DNA of 64,000 bases from Paraburkholderia saeva. GTDB taxonomy: Bacteria > Pseudomonadota > Gammaproteobacteria > Burkholderiales > Burkholderiaceae. Where the stretch lies: assembly GCF_907164555.1 (NCBI RefSeq), contig NZ_CAJQZC010000003.1, positions 682,001 through 746,000 of the forward strand, in the 5' to 3' direction. The notes under the pieces were generated by a model. That model was not told where the DNA came from. It saw only the letters and a list, made by a program, of their open reading frames with translations, and did not search any database. Each line of letters opens with the position of its first letter. Position 1 is the stretch's first letter. Of this stretch, positions 8,589 through 15,747 are shown piece by piece. Both the position numbers and the translations under genes were made by a program.

Positions 8589-9176
8589 TCAACGCGCGAA
8601 GAGTTCAAGCGCGGCGTACTGCAACAACATGATGGTCTTGCCATCGACGATCTCGCCACGTCGAACCATCGCCAGTGCATCGGCGATCGGGTATTCGAGC
8701 ACTTCGATGTCTTCGCCTTCGCCGGCTACGCCGCCGCCACGGCTCACCTTCGAAGCAGGGTCGTACTGCGCGACGAAGAAGTACAGCTTCTCGGTCACCG
8801 AGCCCGGGCTCATGTAAGCCTCGAACACCTTGCGCACGTCGTGTACGCGATAGCCGGTCTCCTCTTCGACCTCGGCGCGAATCCGCATTTCGGGCGAGGC
8901 CGCTTCGAGCAGTCCGGCCGGCGCCTCGATCAGCATGCCGTCGTGTCCGTTGACGAAAACGGGCAGCCGGAACTGGCGCGTCAGCACCACGGTGCGTCGA
9001 TCCGGGTCGTACAGCAGCAGCGTCGCGCCGTTGCCGCGGTCGTAGGTTTCGCGGCTCTGGCGCTGCCAGGTGCCGTCGGCGCGCTGGAAATCGAACGTCG
9101 TTTTCTTCAGTACATACCAGTCGTCGGAAAGGACTTCGACATCGACGATGCGTACGCGCTCTGCAGTTTCGTTCAT
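8589..9176 (-). CDS. Nudix hydrolase, NudK/ADP-sugar pyrophosphatase type
   Basis: A 195-residue Nudix protein. The Nudix box at about residues 88-110 reads AGLLEAASPEMRIRAEVEEETGY; the catalytic EVEEETG core is intact although the first box glutamate is replaced by serine. The N-terminal half (VLKKTTFDFQRADG) and the order of strands resemble NudK (GDP-mannose hydrolase) and ADP-ribose pyrophosphatases, so a nucleoside-diphosphate sugar is the likely substrate. The ATG at 9176 is preceded by AGAGGAC. It is transcribed divergently from a DeoR-type regulator 110 bp away, which may regulate it. Confidence 0.85.
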   Translation of the reverse strand: MNETAERVRIVDVEVLSDDWYVLKKTTFDFQRADGTWQRQSRETYDRGNGATLLLYDPDRRTVVLTRQFRLPVFVNGHDGMLIEAPAGLLEAASPEMRIRAEVEEETGYRVHDVRKVFEAYMSPGSVTEKLYFFVAQYDPASKVSRGGGVAGEGEDIEVLEYPIADALAMVRRGEIVDGKTIMLLQYAALELFAR

Positions 9177-9224
9177 GAAATGTCCTCTTATGCGGATTCG
9201 CTACCGGCAAAATTCATGATATCG

Positions 9225-9238
9225 TGCATATTCATGCA
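9225..9238. promoter_or_regulatory. Inverted repeat TGCAT-N4-ATGCA, possible operator
   Basis: A perfect 5+5 inverted repeat with a 4-nt centre lies in the 109-bp divergent region between the Nudix gene and the second DeoR regulator. The heptamer ATTCATG also occurs twice, at 9212 and 9230, 18 bp apart. Autoregulation by the adjacent DeoR protein is inferred. Confidence 0.4.
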
Positions 9239-9285
9239 ATAACAAGTAATTTCGTGCGTCCAATTTTCAGCAAGAGTCCGCTCCC

Positions 9286-10041
9286 ATGCTCACGTCGCAA
9301 AGAAAACAGCTGATCCTCGATATGCTCGCCCGCGAGGGCCAGGTGGTCGCCAGAACGTTGAGCGCGGCGTTCGGTGTATCGGAGGACACGGTGCGTCGCG
9401 ACCTGCGCGAACTCGCGGGCGATGGGCGTCTGCAGCGCGTGCACGGCGGCGCGTTGCCGTCGTCGCCGGCGGCGGTGGATTTCGCGGGGCGACAGGGCAT
9501 CGAATCGACGGCCAAAGCCGCAATCGGCCGGGCCGCCGCGCAGATGATCGCCCCCGGACAGATCGCGATCGTCGACGGCGGCACGACAGCCGTTCAACTC
9601 GCACGCCACCTGCCGCGCGACCTGCGCGCGACGATCGTCACGCATAGCCCGAGCGTCGCGGTCGAACTCGCGCAGCACACCGCACTCGAAGTCATCCTGA
9701 TCGGCGGCAGGCTGTTCCGGCATTCGATGGTGGCCGTCGGCGCGGCCGCGCTCGAAGCACTCGGCCACATTCGCGCGGACGTGTACTTCATGGGCGTGAC
9801 CGGCGTGCACCCGGAAGCCGGGTTCAGCACCGGCGATCTCGAAGAGGCATACATGAAGCGCGCGCTCGCGGCGCATGCGGCGGAAACGATCGTGCTGGCG
9901 TCGGCGGAAAAGCTCAACGCGGCGTCGGCGTACATGATCGCGGAGATTACCGCTGCGAGCACGGTGGTCGTCGAGGAGGACACGCCCGCTGCGCTCACCG
10001 CGCCGCTCGAGGCGCTGGGCGTGACGATCGTGCGCGCATGA
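9286..10041 (+). CDS. DeoR/GlpR-family transcriptional regulator
   Basis: A 251-residue repressor-type protein. The N-terminal winged helix spans about residues 1-58 (MLTSQRKQLILDMLAREG, then VSEDTVRRDLRELAGDG and RVHGGALP), and the C-terminal sensor domain contains IVDGGTTAVQLARHLP and VILIGGRLFRHS, the two loops that bind phosphorylated sugars in this family. It is about 45 residues from being a standard-length GlpR/DeoR. It differs from the DeoR protein at 703-1497, which has a diverged TVRRHLRDL recognition helix where this one has the classic TVRRDLREL. Divergent from the Nudix gene; the target could be that gene or a distant sugar locus. Confidence 0.92.
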   Translation: MLTSQRKQLILDMLAREGQVVARTLSAAFGVSEDTVRRDLRELAGDGRLQRVHGGALPSSPAAVDFAGRQGIESTAKAAIGRAAAQMIAPGQIAIVDGGTTAVQLARHLPRDLRATIVTHSPSVAVELAQHTALEVILIGGRLFRHSMVAVGAAALEALGHIRADVYFMGVTGVHPEAGFSTGDLEEAYMKRALAAHAAETIVLASAEKLNAASAYMIAEITAASTVVVEEDTPAALTAPLEALGVTIVRA

Positions 10042-10191
10042 CGATGCGGACGAGCGCGCGTTGAAACTCGCGTACGCAATGCTGCTCAAACGATTTCGCG
10101 TGTGGCGCGACCCGATACACGGGTTCGCAACACGCGCTGTTATGCCGTCATGATGCCGTTCGCACAGGCCCGTCACGTTGGGGAGATCGTC

Positions 10192-10608
10192 ATGAGCAAC
10201 CGCGCCACGCAGATCCTGCCGCATCATCGTTTCGTCTATTCGCTGGGTGCGCCGCTCGCCTGCGTGCAAGGGACGATCTCACGCGTTTTCGCCGCGCCTG
10301 AACATCACAACGGCGCGAACCACCAGCACTTCATCGTGAAGATCGACTCGGTCGTGAAGTTCGAGGGCGGCCAGCAGAATCTTGTCGGCACCGAAGTGTT
10401 CGTCGCCGTGCGCTTCGGCGACAACGAAGGGCTCGCGCAGGAAATTCCGGGCCTCAAGGCTGGACAGCCGGTCGAAGTGCAGGGCGAATACATTTCCGAA
10501 GCCAGCGCCTATCCGACCGAAGACAACCGCAATCCTGTGCTGCCGGTGCTGCACTTCACCCATCACCCAGTCGGCTTCGTGAAATACGCGGGCGAGTACT
10601 ACAGCTAG
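10192..10608 (+). CDS. DUF3465-like OB-fold protein
   Basis: A 138-residue protein starting MSNRATQILPHHRF, with GGGGAGATC a few bases upstream. The order of elements (GTISRVF, HQHFIVKI, a Gly-rich loop ending VEVQGEYI, and LHFTHHPVGFVKYAGEYY at the end) resembles DUF3465, small secreted or cytoplasmic OB-fold proteins whose conserved H-x-x-F and THH motifs are of unknown function. No signal peptide is visible. An in-frame upstream ATG at 10102 would add 30 residues without a ribosome binding site. The gene appears monocistronic. Confidence 0.6.
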   Translation: MSNRATQILPHHRFVYSLGAPLACVQGTISRVFAAPEHHNGANHQHFIVKIDSVVKFEGGQQNLVGTEVFVAVRFGDNEGLAQEIPGLKAGQPVEVQGEYISEASAYPTEDNRNPVLPVLHFTHHPVGFVKYAGEYYS

Positions 10609-11117
10609 CACCGTCGCGCAAAGCCGCATGCATTCACGCCTTTCCTCAAGTTCGTGAGCATGCTGCCGTTAAGAAAGAGGCGGTCGTGCCAGCAGACGGA
10701 CAGGTTTCTGACCTGAACGCCTGCGCCGTGCTGGACGAGTCACGGGGCCACGATCGCACCCCACGTCCGGTGGATTTCCGTTTTTCGCGCACAGGTTGCG
10801 GCGATATGGACTTCAGCCGGTCGAAATATTCTCTTCGTAAGCATTTGTATCGAGTTGTTCAGGCAGCGCGCAGATTGTGAAGCGGCCATTACAATGCTGC
10901 GTGAAATTTAATCGTGAATCTGGCCCTTTTCGTATGAGGAAAGTGTTCCTGTTGCGGGAATGAGATGGCGGCTTCACGTGCGGACCGGCGCAGGCTGGTT
11001 GCGGACACAACGATGTGAGTTTTCCACGTTGCCGTACGCACAAACGCTAATACGTGAAAGCACGCCTTCTGCGCAACGTACGAAAAGCGGGGCCACTGAA
11101 AGACGCAGGAGTCGAAC
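10609..11117. other. 509-bp intergenic region, no gene recognised
   Basis: The region separates the DUF3465-like gene from the NlpD-like gene on the same strand. It is AT-richer toward its 3' half and must hold the promoter of the downstream gene; a GCAGGAG ribosome binding site sits at its end. Short reading frames inside it have no start signals or family resemblance. A small RNA cannot be excluded. Confidence 0.4.
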
Positions 11118-11966
11118 ATGTTGAGAAGTCGCTTCGACAGGACAAGAACAGGTCTCGCCGGTTTGTGGGTTGCCGTGGCGATCAGCGGCTGTGCGAACGT
11201 GGGGCAAGAGGGCGCTTCGGCGGATAGCGCGGCATCCAGTGCGCAGGCTGCGGCGGCTGCCGCAGCGGCTTCCGATGCAGCCGCACAGGTGCAGCAGGCG
11301 GCAAGCGATGCGGTCGCCACCCGCACCGTCACGACGACCAAAACGACCCACTACCGGGTCAAACGTGGCGACACGCTGGCGCGCATCGCGCAGAAGAACA
11401 ATTGCAGCGTGAAGGATCTGCTGGCGTGGAATCATTTGAGCGCGTCGGCGCACGTCAAGAAGGGCCAGACGCTCCGCATCGTGACGCAGCAGACGGTGAC
11501 CGTTGCCGCGGACGGCAAGCCGGTCGCTTCGGGCGCAGCGTCGAACTCCGCGGGTTCGCGCGAGATGGCAGCGCAGACCGCACGCGCCGCGAAGAGCGTG
11601 GCGCTCGCGTGGCCGGCGCAGGGCGCTGTCGTCGAGCCGTTTCAGGCGGGCGAAACGCGTGGTATCGAGATCGCGGGCAAGCCGGGCGACCCCGTGCGGG
11701 CCGCCGCCGACGGCAAGGTCATGTATGCCGGGACCGGCCTCAACGAGTACGGCAGCCTTATCATCGTCCAGCACAACAAGGACTTTCTGACGGCCTACTC
11801 GCACAACCGCAAGCTCCTCGTCAAAACGGGCGACGTCGTGCATCAGGGGCAACAGATCGCCGAAATGGGTAACGAGAACAACACGCGCGTCTCCGTGCTG
11901 TTCGAGTTGCGTCACGACGGCAAGCCGGTCGATCCGATGCCGTATCTGCCGTCGGGCCGCAGCTAG
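11118..11966 (+). CDS. NlpD-like LysM/LytM lipoprotein (amidase activator type)
   Basis: A 282-residue predicted outer-membrane lipoprotein. A signal peptide ends in the lipobox ISGC with Cys25; an Ala-rich linker follows; a LysM domain (about residues 74-118, YRVKRGDTLARIAQKNNC) binds peptidoglycan; and a LytM/M23 domain fills the C-terminus (about 165-278). The M23 metal ligands are lost: the H-x-x-x-D position reads RGIEI and the final HLHFE position reads SVLFELR. That matches NlpD and EnvC, which do not cut peptidoglycan themselves but activate division amidases. A second paralogue near rpoS is usual in Burkholderiales, so this one may be an accessory copy. The start is preceded by GCAGGAG. 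Confidence 0.88.
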   Translation: MLRSRFDRTRTGLAGLWVAVAISGCANVGQEGASADSAASSAQAAAAAAAASDAAAQVQQAASDAVATRTVTTTKTTHYRVKRGDTLARIAQKNNCSVKDLLAWNHLSASAHVKKGQTLRIVTQQTVTVAADGKPVASGAASNSAGSREMAAQTARAAKSVALAWPAQGAVVEPFQAGETRGIEIAGKPGDPVRAAADGKVMYAGTGLNEYGSLIIVQHNKDFLTAYSHNRKLLVKTGDVVHQGQQIAEMGNENNTRVSVLFELRHDGKPVDPMPYLPSGRS

Positions 11967-12032
11967 CGGGATCGGTTCGGCATCGGTTCAGCATCGGTTC
12001 GTTCAGGCTCCAACGCGTAGCGCGAGATATAG

Positions 12033-12061
12033 CGGCCCCGGCAAGCGACTTGCCGGGGCCG
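12033..12061 (+). terminator. Stem-loop after the NlpD-like gene
   Basis: A perfect 12-bp GC-rich stem (12033-12044 with 12050-12061) and a 5-nt loop lie 67 bp after the stop codon. There is no long T-run, but it is the only strong hairpin between this gene and prpR. Just before it, GCATCGGTTC is repeated in tandem (11970-12001), apparently a small local duplication. Confidence 0.6.
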
Positions 12062-12127
12062 CCTGTCGTTGCTCCGATGCACGTCGCGCAGGGCACGGGA
12101 CGGGTCGTTCGCCTCTGCGCTATCTCA

Positions 12128-12162
12128 TTTCTTAAATGAAATATCGAATTTCACAGATGAAA
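12128..12162. promoter_or_regulatory. Two TTTC-N6-GAAA sites, candidate PrpR-type operator
   Basis: TTTC-N6-GAAA occurs at 12128-12141 and again at 12149-12162, so the two dyads are exactly 21 bp apart, on the same face of the helix. They lie 50-90 bp upstream of the PrpR-like start codon, the usual position of an enhancer-type site for a sigma-54 activator that controls its own gene or a divergent one. Binding by the adjacent regulator is inferred. Confidence 0.55.
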
Positions 12163-12214
12163 GTTCGGTGCATAATCAAAGGATGAATCCAGCCTCCACG
12201 AAGCCCGAACGATC

Positions 12215-14188
12215 ATGACGCCGTTTCCCCTGTCCGGCCCGCGTCCACGCGTGTGGGCAATCGGCATCAGCAAGCTGCGCGACCTGTACCGCGATATCGC
12301 CGGCGAGTACGACGGCCGCGCCGAGTTGCGGCTCATCTCGGCGGGTTTCGAGGACGCCGTCAACGAAATCGCGGCGGCCGGCTCAGACCGGCCCGACATC
12401 GTCGTTGCCGCCGGATCGAACGGGACGTATCTGAAGGCGCGCGTAAACGTGCCGGTTGTGCTCGTCACGCCCACTGGCTTTGACGTCATGCATGCGCTGG
12501 CACGCGCGCGGCGCGATGGCGCGTCGGTCGCGCTCGTCACGCACGGAGAAACGCCAGGCGAGCTGCGCCGCTTCGTCTCCGCGTATGGCATCGACGTCGT
12601 GTTCGCGTCCTACGAATCCGCGCAGGACGCGGAGACGTGCGTGCTCGATCTGCGCGATCGCGGCGTCGAGACGGTGGTCGGGCCGGGGCTTGTCACCGAC
12701 CTCGCGGCGAAAGCCGGCATGGGCGCGGTGTTTCTGTATTCGCGCGCATCGGTGCGCGTCGCCTTCGATAACGCGCTCGAAGTGGCGCAGGCCACGCGGC
12801 GCGAAGCGGTGCGACGGCTGCGCCTCGACAGCGTATTGCAGCATCTGCGTGACGGCGTCGTCGCGCTCGATGCGCAGGGTCGCATCGAAGCGATCAACCA
12901 GCGCCTCGCGCTCACGCTCGGTATCGATCCCGCCGCCGCAGCCGGCAAACTGCTGCTCGATCTTGCGCCCGATATCGCGAATGCGGTGCCCGACGCCGAA
13001 GGCGAATCGCTGGAAACGGTGCGCGGCGTGAGCTATGTCGTGCATCGCGGCCCACTCGCGGACAACGGCGTCACGACCGGCTCCGTGTTGACGTTCCAGG
13101 AATCGCGCGCGGTCGAACGGCTCGACCGCACGCTGCGCTCGCGGCAACGCACGCAACAGTTCGCGGCGCGCTACACGCTCGACGATATCGTCGGCAAATG
13201 CGCGGCCATCGAGCGGGTACGGAGCCTCGTGCGGCGTTACGCGCAGTCGGATGCAACGGTTCTGATTCGCGGCGAAAGCGGCACGGGCAAGGAGATGGTC
13301 GCGCAGAGCATCCATCAGGCCAGCGCGCGGCGCGATTTTCCATTCGTCGCGATCAATTGCGGCTCGTTTCCCGAAGCGCTGCTGGAAAGCGAACTCTTCG
13401 GTTATGAAGAGGGCGCGTTTACCGGCGCACGGCGCGGCGGCAAGGCGGGCCTGATCGAAGCGGCGCATCGCGGCACGCTCTTTCTCGACGAAATCGGCGA
13501 GATGCCCTTGCCGCTGCAAAGCCGCCTCTTGCGGGTGTTGCAGGAGCGCGAAGTCGTGCGCCTGGGTTCGACGGAACCGACGCGCATCGATGTGCGCATC
13601 GTCGCGGCGACGCATCGCGGTTTGACGGAAGGCATCGATGCTGGCGAGTTTCGCGCCGATCTGTACTACCGGATCAACATCCTCAACATCGCGTTGCCGC
13701 CGCTGCGCGAGCGACAGGCGGACATCATGCCGCTTGCCGCCGAGCTGCTCGTGCAGGCCTCGCGCCGCGAGCCGCGCCTCGCACGTCAGATTCGCAACCT
13801 CGAAGACGCGGCCGCCGCGCTGCACGCGGTTCATGTTCCGTTGAGCGAACACACGTGGCCCGGCAACGTGCGCGAACTGCAGAACGTGATTGAACGGATT
13901 GCAGTCGAGCTCGGCGACCCGGAGGCGGGCGAACTGTCGGATGAAGTGCTGCGTTCGGTTGCGCCCGAACTGTTCGAGCGCGCTTCGCGTGAAGCCGCGA
14001 GCCTGACGTTACGTCAGCGCAGCCGCCGCGTGGAGGCCGACGAGATTCGTGCGGCACTCGACGCATGTAACGGCGACCGCGACCTGGCGTGCGAGATGCT
14101 CGGCATCAGCAAGACGACGTTATGGCGCAAGCTGAACGATGTCGGTCAAGCTGGCGATGCAAAGCCGCGAAGCCGTTCGTTGCGCTAG
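12215..14188 (+). CDS. PrpR-type sigma-54-dependent transcriptional activator
   Basis: A 657-residue bacterial enhancer-binding protein. The N-terminal PrpR domain (about residues 1-190; ISAGFEDAVNEIAAAGSDRPD, IVVAAGSNGTYLK) is the sensor found in propionate regulators, which bind 2-methylcitrate. A PAS-like segment follows (about 200-300). The central AAA+ domain has Walker A RGESGTGKE, the sigma-54 contact loop GAFTGA, and Walker B LFLDEIGEM. A Fis-type helix-turn-helix (CEMLGISKTTLWRKL) ends the protein. Known prpR genes sit divergent from prpBCD; no methylcitrate cycle gene is present here, so the target and effector are uncertain. I therefore leave the symbol blank. Two TTTC-N6-GAAA sites lie upstream. 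Confidence 0.9.
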   Translation: MTPFPLSGPRPRVWAIGISKLRDLYRDIAGEYDGRAELRLISAGFEDAVNEIAAAGSDRPDIVVAAGSNGTYLKARVNVPVVLVTPTGFDVMHALARARRDGASVALVTHGETPGELRRFVSAYGIDVVFASYESAQDAETCVLDLRDRGVETVVGPGLVTDLAAKAGMGAVFLYSRASVRVAFDNALEVAQATRREAVRRLRLDSVLQHLRDGVVALDAQGRIEAINQRLALTLGIDPAAAAGKLLLDLAPDIANAVPDAEGESLETVRGVSYVVHRGPLADNGVTTGSVLTFQESRAVERLDRTLRSRQRTQQFAARYTLDDIVGKCAAIERVRSLVRRYAQSDATVLIRGESGTGKEMVAQSIHQASARRDFPFVAINCGSFPEALLESELFGYEEGAFTGARRGGKAGLIEAAHRGTLFLDEIGEMPLPLQSRLLRVLQEREVVRLGSTEPTRIDVRIVAATHRGLTEGIDAGEFRADLYYRINILNIALPPLRERQADIMPLAAELLVQASRREPRLARQIRNLEDAAAALHAVHVPLSEHTWPGNVRELQNVIERIAVELGDPEAGELSDEVLRSVAPELFERASREAASLTLRQRSRRVEADEIRAALDACNGDRDLACEMLGISKTTLWRKLNDVGQAGDAKPRSRSLR

Positions 14189-14574
14189 CAACGGATCGGA
14201 GGCAGCCATTGTCCCAGTCAGGCGAAGCGGCGTTGAACCATGCAGCGCCACCCACGCGACGCGTCGAAGGGCCTCCCGCAGAACCTCACCTTTGATTGCA
14301 CGCTGCGCGGAAACAATCGCGACAAATAAGGTTGAATTTCTACACGAGCGATCCGTTCGAACCGTTCAAATGGACGCGCGATGCATAAAATCCCCTAAAA
14401 CAAGGGCCTTCAGCGCAACTTGAGGGGCATGGTGACGGCGTTGTCAATAGCAAAGCATGCTTTGTGCGACATAACGCATGGTTTTTCGTCGCTTGAGACT
14501 GAAAAACCAATGGTGAGGATATTCGGGACTCGCGGACCCCATGCGATGCAGTCTTGACGGGGCGCACGACCTGA
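14189..14574. other. 386-bp intergenic region with a 14-bp palindrome
   Basis: Between the PrpR-like gene and a convergent small gene. It contains a perfect palindrome CAAAGCATGCTTTG at 14451-14464. I see no coding sequence with a start signal. The region is AT-richer than the flanking genes. Confidence 0.4.
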
Positions 14575-14601
14575 GCGGCGTTTGCCTGACACAAACGCCG
14601 C
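14575..14601 (-). terminator. Stem-loop terminator of the 14617-15015 gene
   Basis: A perfect 10-bp stem (14575-14584 with 14592-14601) with a 7-nt loop, 15 bp beyond the stop codon of the reverse-strand gene. No marked T-run follows. It probably ends that transcript. Confidence 0.6.
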
Positions 14602-14616
14602 ACATGCGAGGGCGCG

Positions 14617-15015
14617 CTATGCGCCTGCCGCGTCGCGCAGTACCTGCGCGACCTGACCGTGCGCGTGTAGCAGGTCGGGGTTCATCTGCAGCAACGGCAG
14701 ATAGCGCGGCAGAAACACCGCGTTCGGGTCGCCGGGCGTGAAGAGGGCGATCACCGCTTCCGCCGCGGCTATCCGGTCGGCGGGCGTGGCTTCCTTGTCG
14801 TCGACGACTTCATCGATGTTCGCAATGAGCGTCGAGAGCGGCGTGATCCAGCGAAAGCCGGAGCCGTTGATCAGTATCTGAAGAAACGCCGCCGGCGTGG
14901 TCGGGCCAAACTCCTTCTCATACGACGCGCGCTCGTGGTCGAGAATCGACTTGTGCAGCGACAGGAGCGGTCTGCGAATGGTGTTCAGGAATTGAATCGC
15001 GCGCGCTTCGTTCAT
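14617..15015 (-). CDS. Conserved-looking hypothetical protein, helical
   Basis: A 132-residue protein I do not recognise with certainty. It is soluble and mostly helical: IQFLNTIRRPLLSLHKSILD, then YEKEFGPTTPAAFLQILING and WITPLSTLIANIDEVVDDKE. It has no cysteine and no signal peptide. AGGAGAG lies just before the ATG at 15015, codon use is like its neighbours, and a hairpin closes it, so it is a real gene. It stands alone, convergent with the PrpR-like gene and divergent from the molybdenum hydroxylase operon. Similar short proteins in Burkholderia are annotated as hypothetical. Confidence 0.7.
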   Translation of the reverse strand: MNEARAIQFLNTIRRPLLSLHKSILDHERASYEKEFGPTTPAAFLQILINGSGFRWITPLSTLIANIDEVVDDKEATPADRIAAAEAVIALFTPGDPNAVFLPRYLPLLQMNPDLLHAHGQVAQVLRDAAGA

Positions 15016-15290
15016 CGTTCTCTCCTTTCAGTTCGTCAACGGCGATTCTGACAGCTTGCCGGTAAACGCGTTGGTGCGCCGTCAGGCAACACGCAATTTC
15101 AGTCGGCGCTACAATCTTTTCGCCTCTTCCTTCATTGCCGTTCATTGCAGTCCCGCTGAATGTCTGGCGCAGGCCCCGCGCTGTTCACCAGCATAGTCCC
15201 GTATTAGCAATGGCCGACGGAATAAATTCCGGCCCGCCAGCGCGATTTCTCTCCACACCAGAACAATAGCCCCACAATCCGGAGTCGCTT

Positions 15291-15746
15291 ATGACAACGC
15301 TTACCGTAAATGGACAGACTCATACCGTCGATGCACCAGGCGATATGCCGTTGCTCTGGGTGCTGCGCGACCTCGTCGGGCTGACTGGCACCAAGTTTGG
15401 CTGCGGCATCGCGCAATGTGGCGCGTGCACCGTCCATCTCGACGGCGTCGCGGTCCGCTCGTGCGTGCTGCCGGTCGCGGCGGTGGGCGAGCGCAAGGTG
15501 ACGACGATCGAAGCCGTCGGCGACACGCCTGCGGGCAAGAAAGTGCAGACCGCGTGGCGTCAGATCGATGTCGTGCAATGCGGCTACTGTCAGTCCGGAC
15601 AGGTGATGTCCGCGGCCTCGCTGCTCGCGTCGAACCCCAACCCGTCCGATGCCGATATCGATGCCGCGATGGCAGGCAACATCTGTCGCTGTGGCACGTA
15701 CAACCGCATCCGCGCGGCCATCAGGTTAGCCGCAAAGGAGGCGTGA
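15291..15746 (+). CDS. [2Fe-2S] subunit of an IorAB-type molybdenum hydroxylase
   Basis: A 151-residue small subunit with two [2Fe-2S] sites. The N-terminal plant-ferredoxin-like cluster is in [16 protein letters not shown] with a further cysteine near residue 62, and the C-terminal helical cluster is in [13 protein letters not shown] and [12 protein letters not shown]. This is the arrangement of isoquinoline 1-oxidoreductase IorA and aldehyde dehydrogenases of the xanthine oxidase family. It passes electrons from the molybdenum site of the large subunit (next gene, 1 bp away) to a cytochrome c (third gene). GGAGTC precedes the ATG. Confidence 0.92.
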   Translation: MTTLTVNGQTHTVDAPGDMPLLWVLRDLVGLTGTKFGCGIAQCGACTVHLDGVAVRSCVLPVAAVGERKVTTIEAVGDTPAGKKVQTAWRQIDVVQCGYCQSGQVMSAASLLASNPNPSDADIDAAMAGNICRCGTYNRIRAAIRLAAKEA

Positions 15747-15747
15747 C

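Noticed and set aside
15160..15190. Possible sigma-54 promoter GG-N10-GC before the IorAB operon
   Set aside because: The -12 side does not match the TTGCA consensus, and the GG-N10-GC pattern alone is frequent in this GC-rich DNA.
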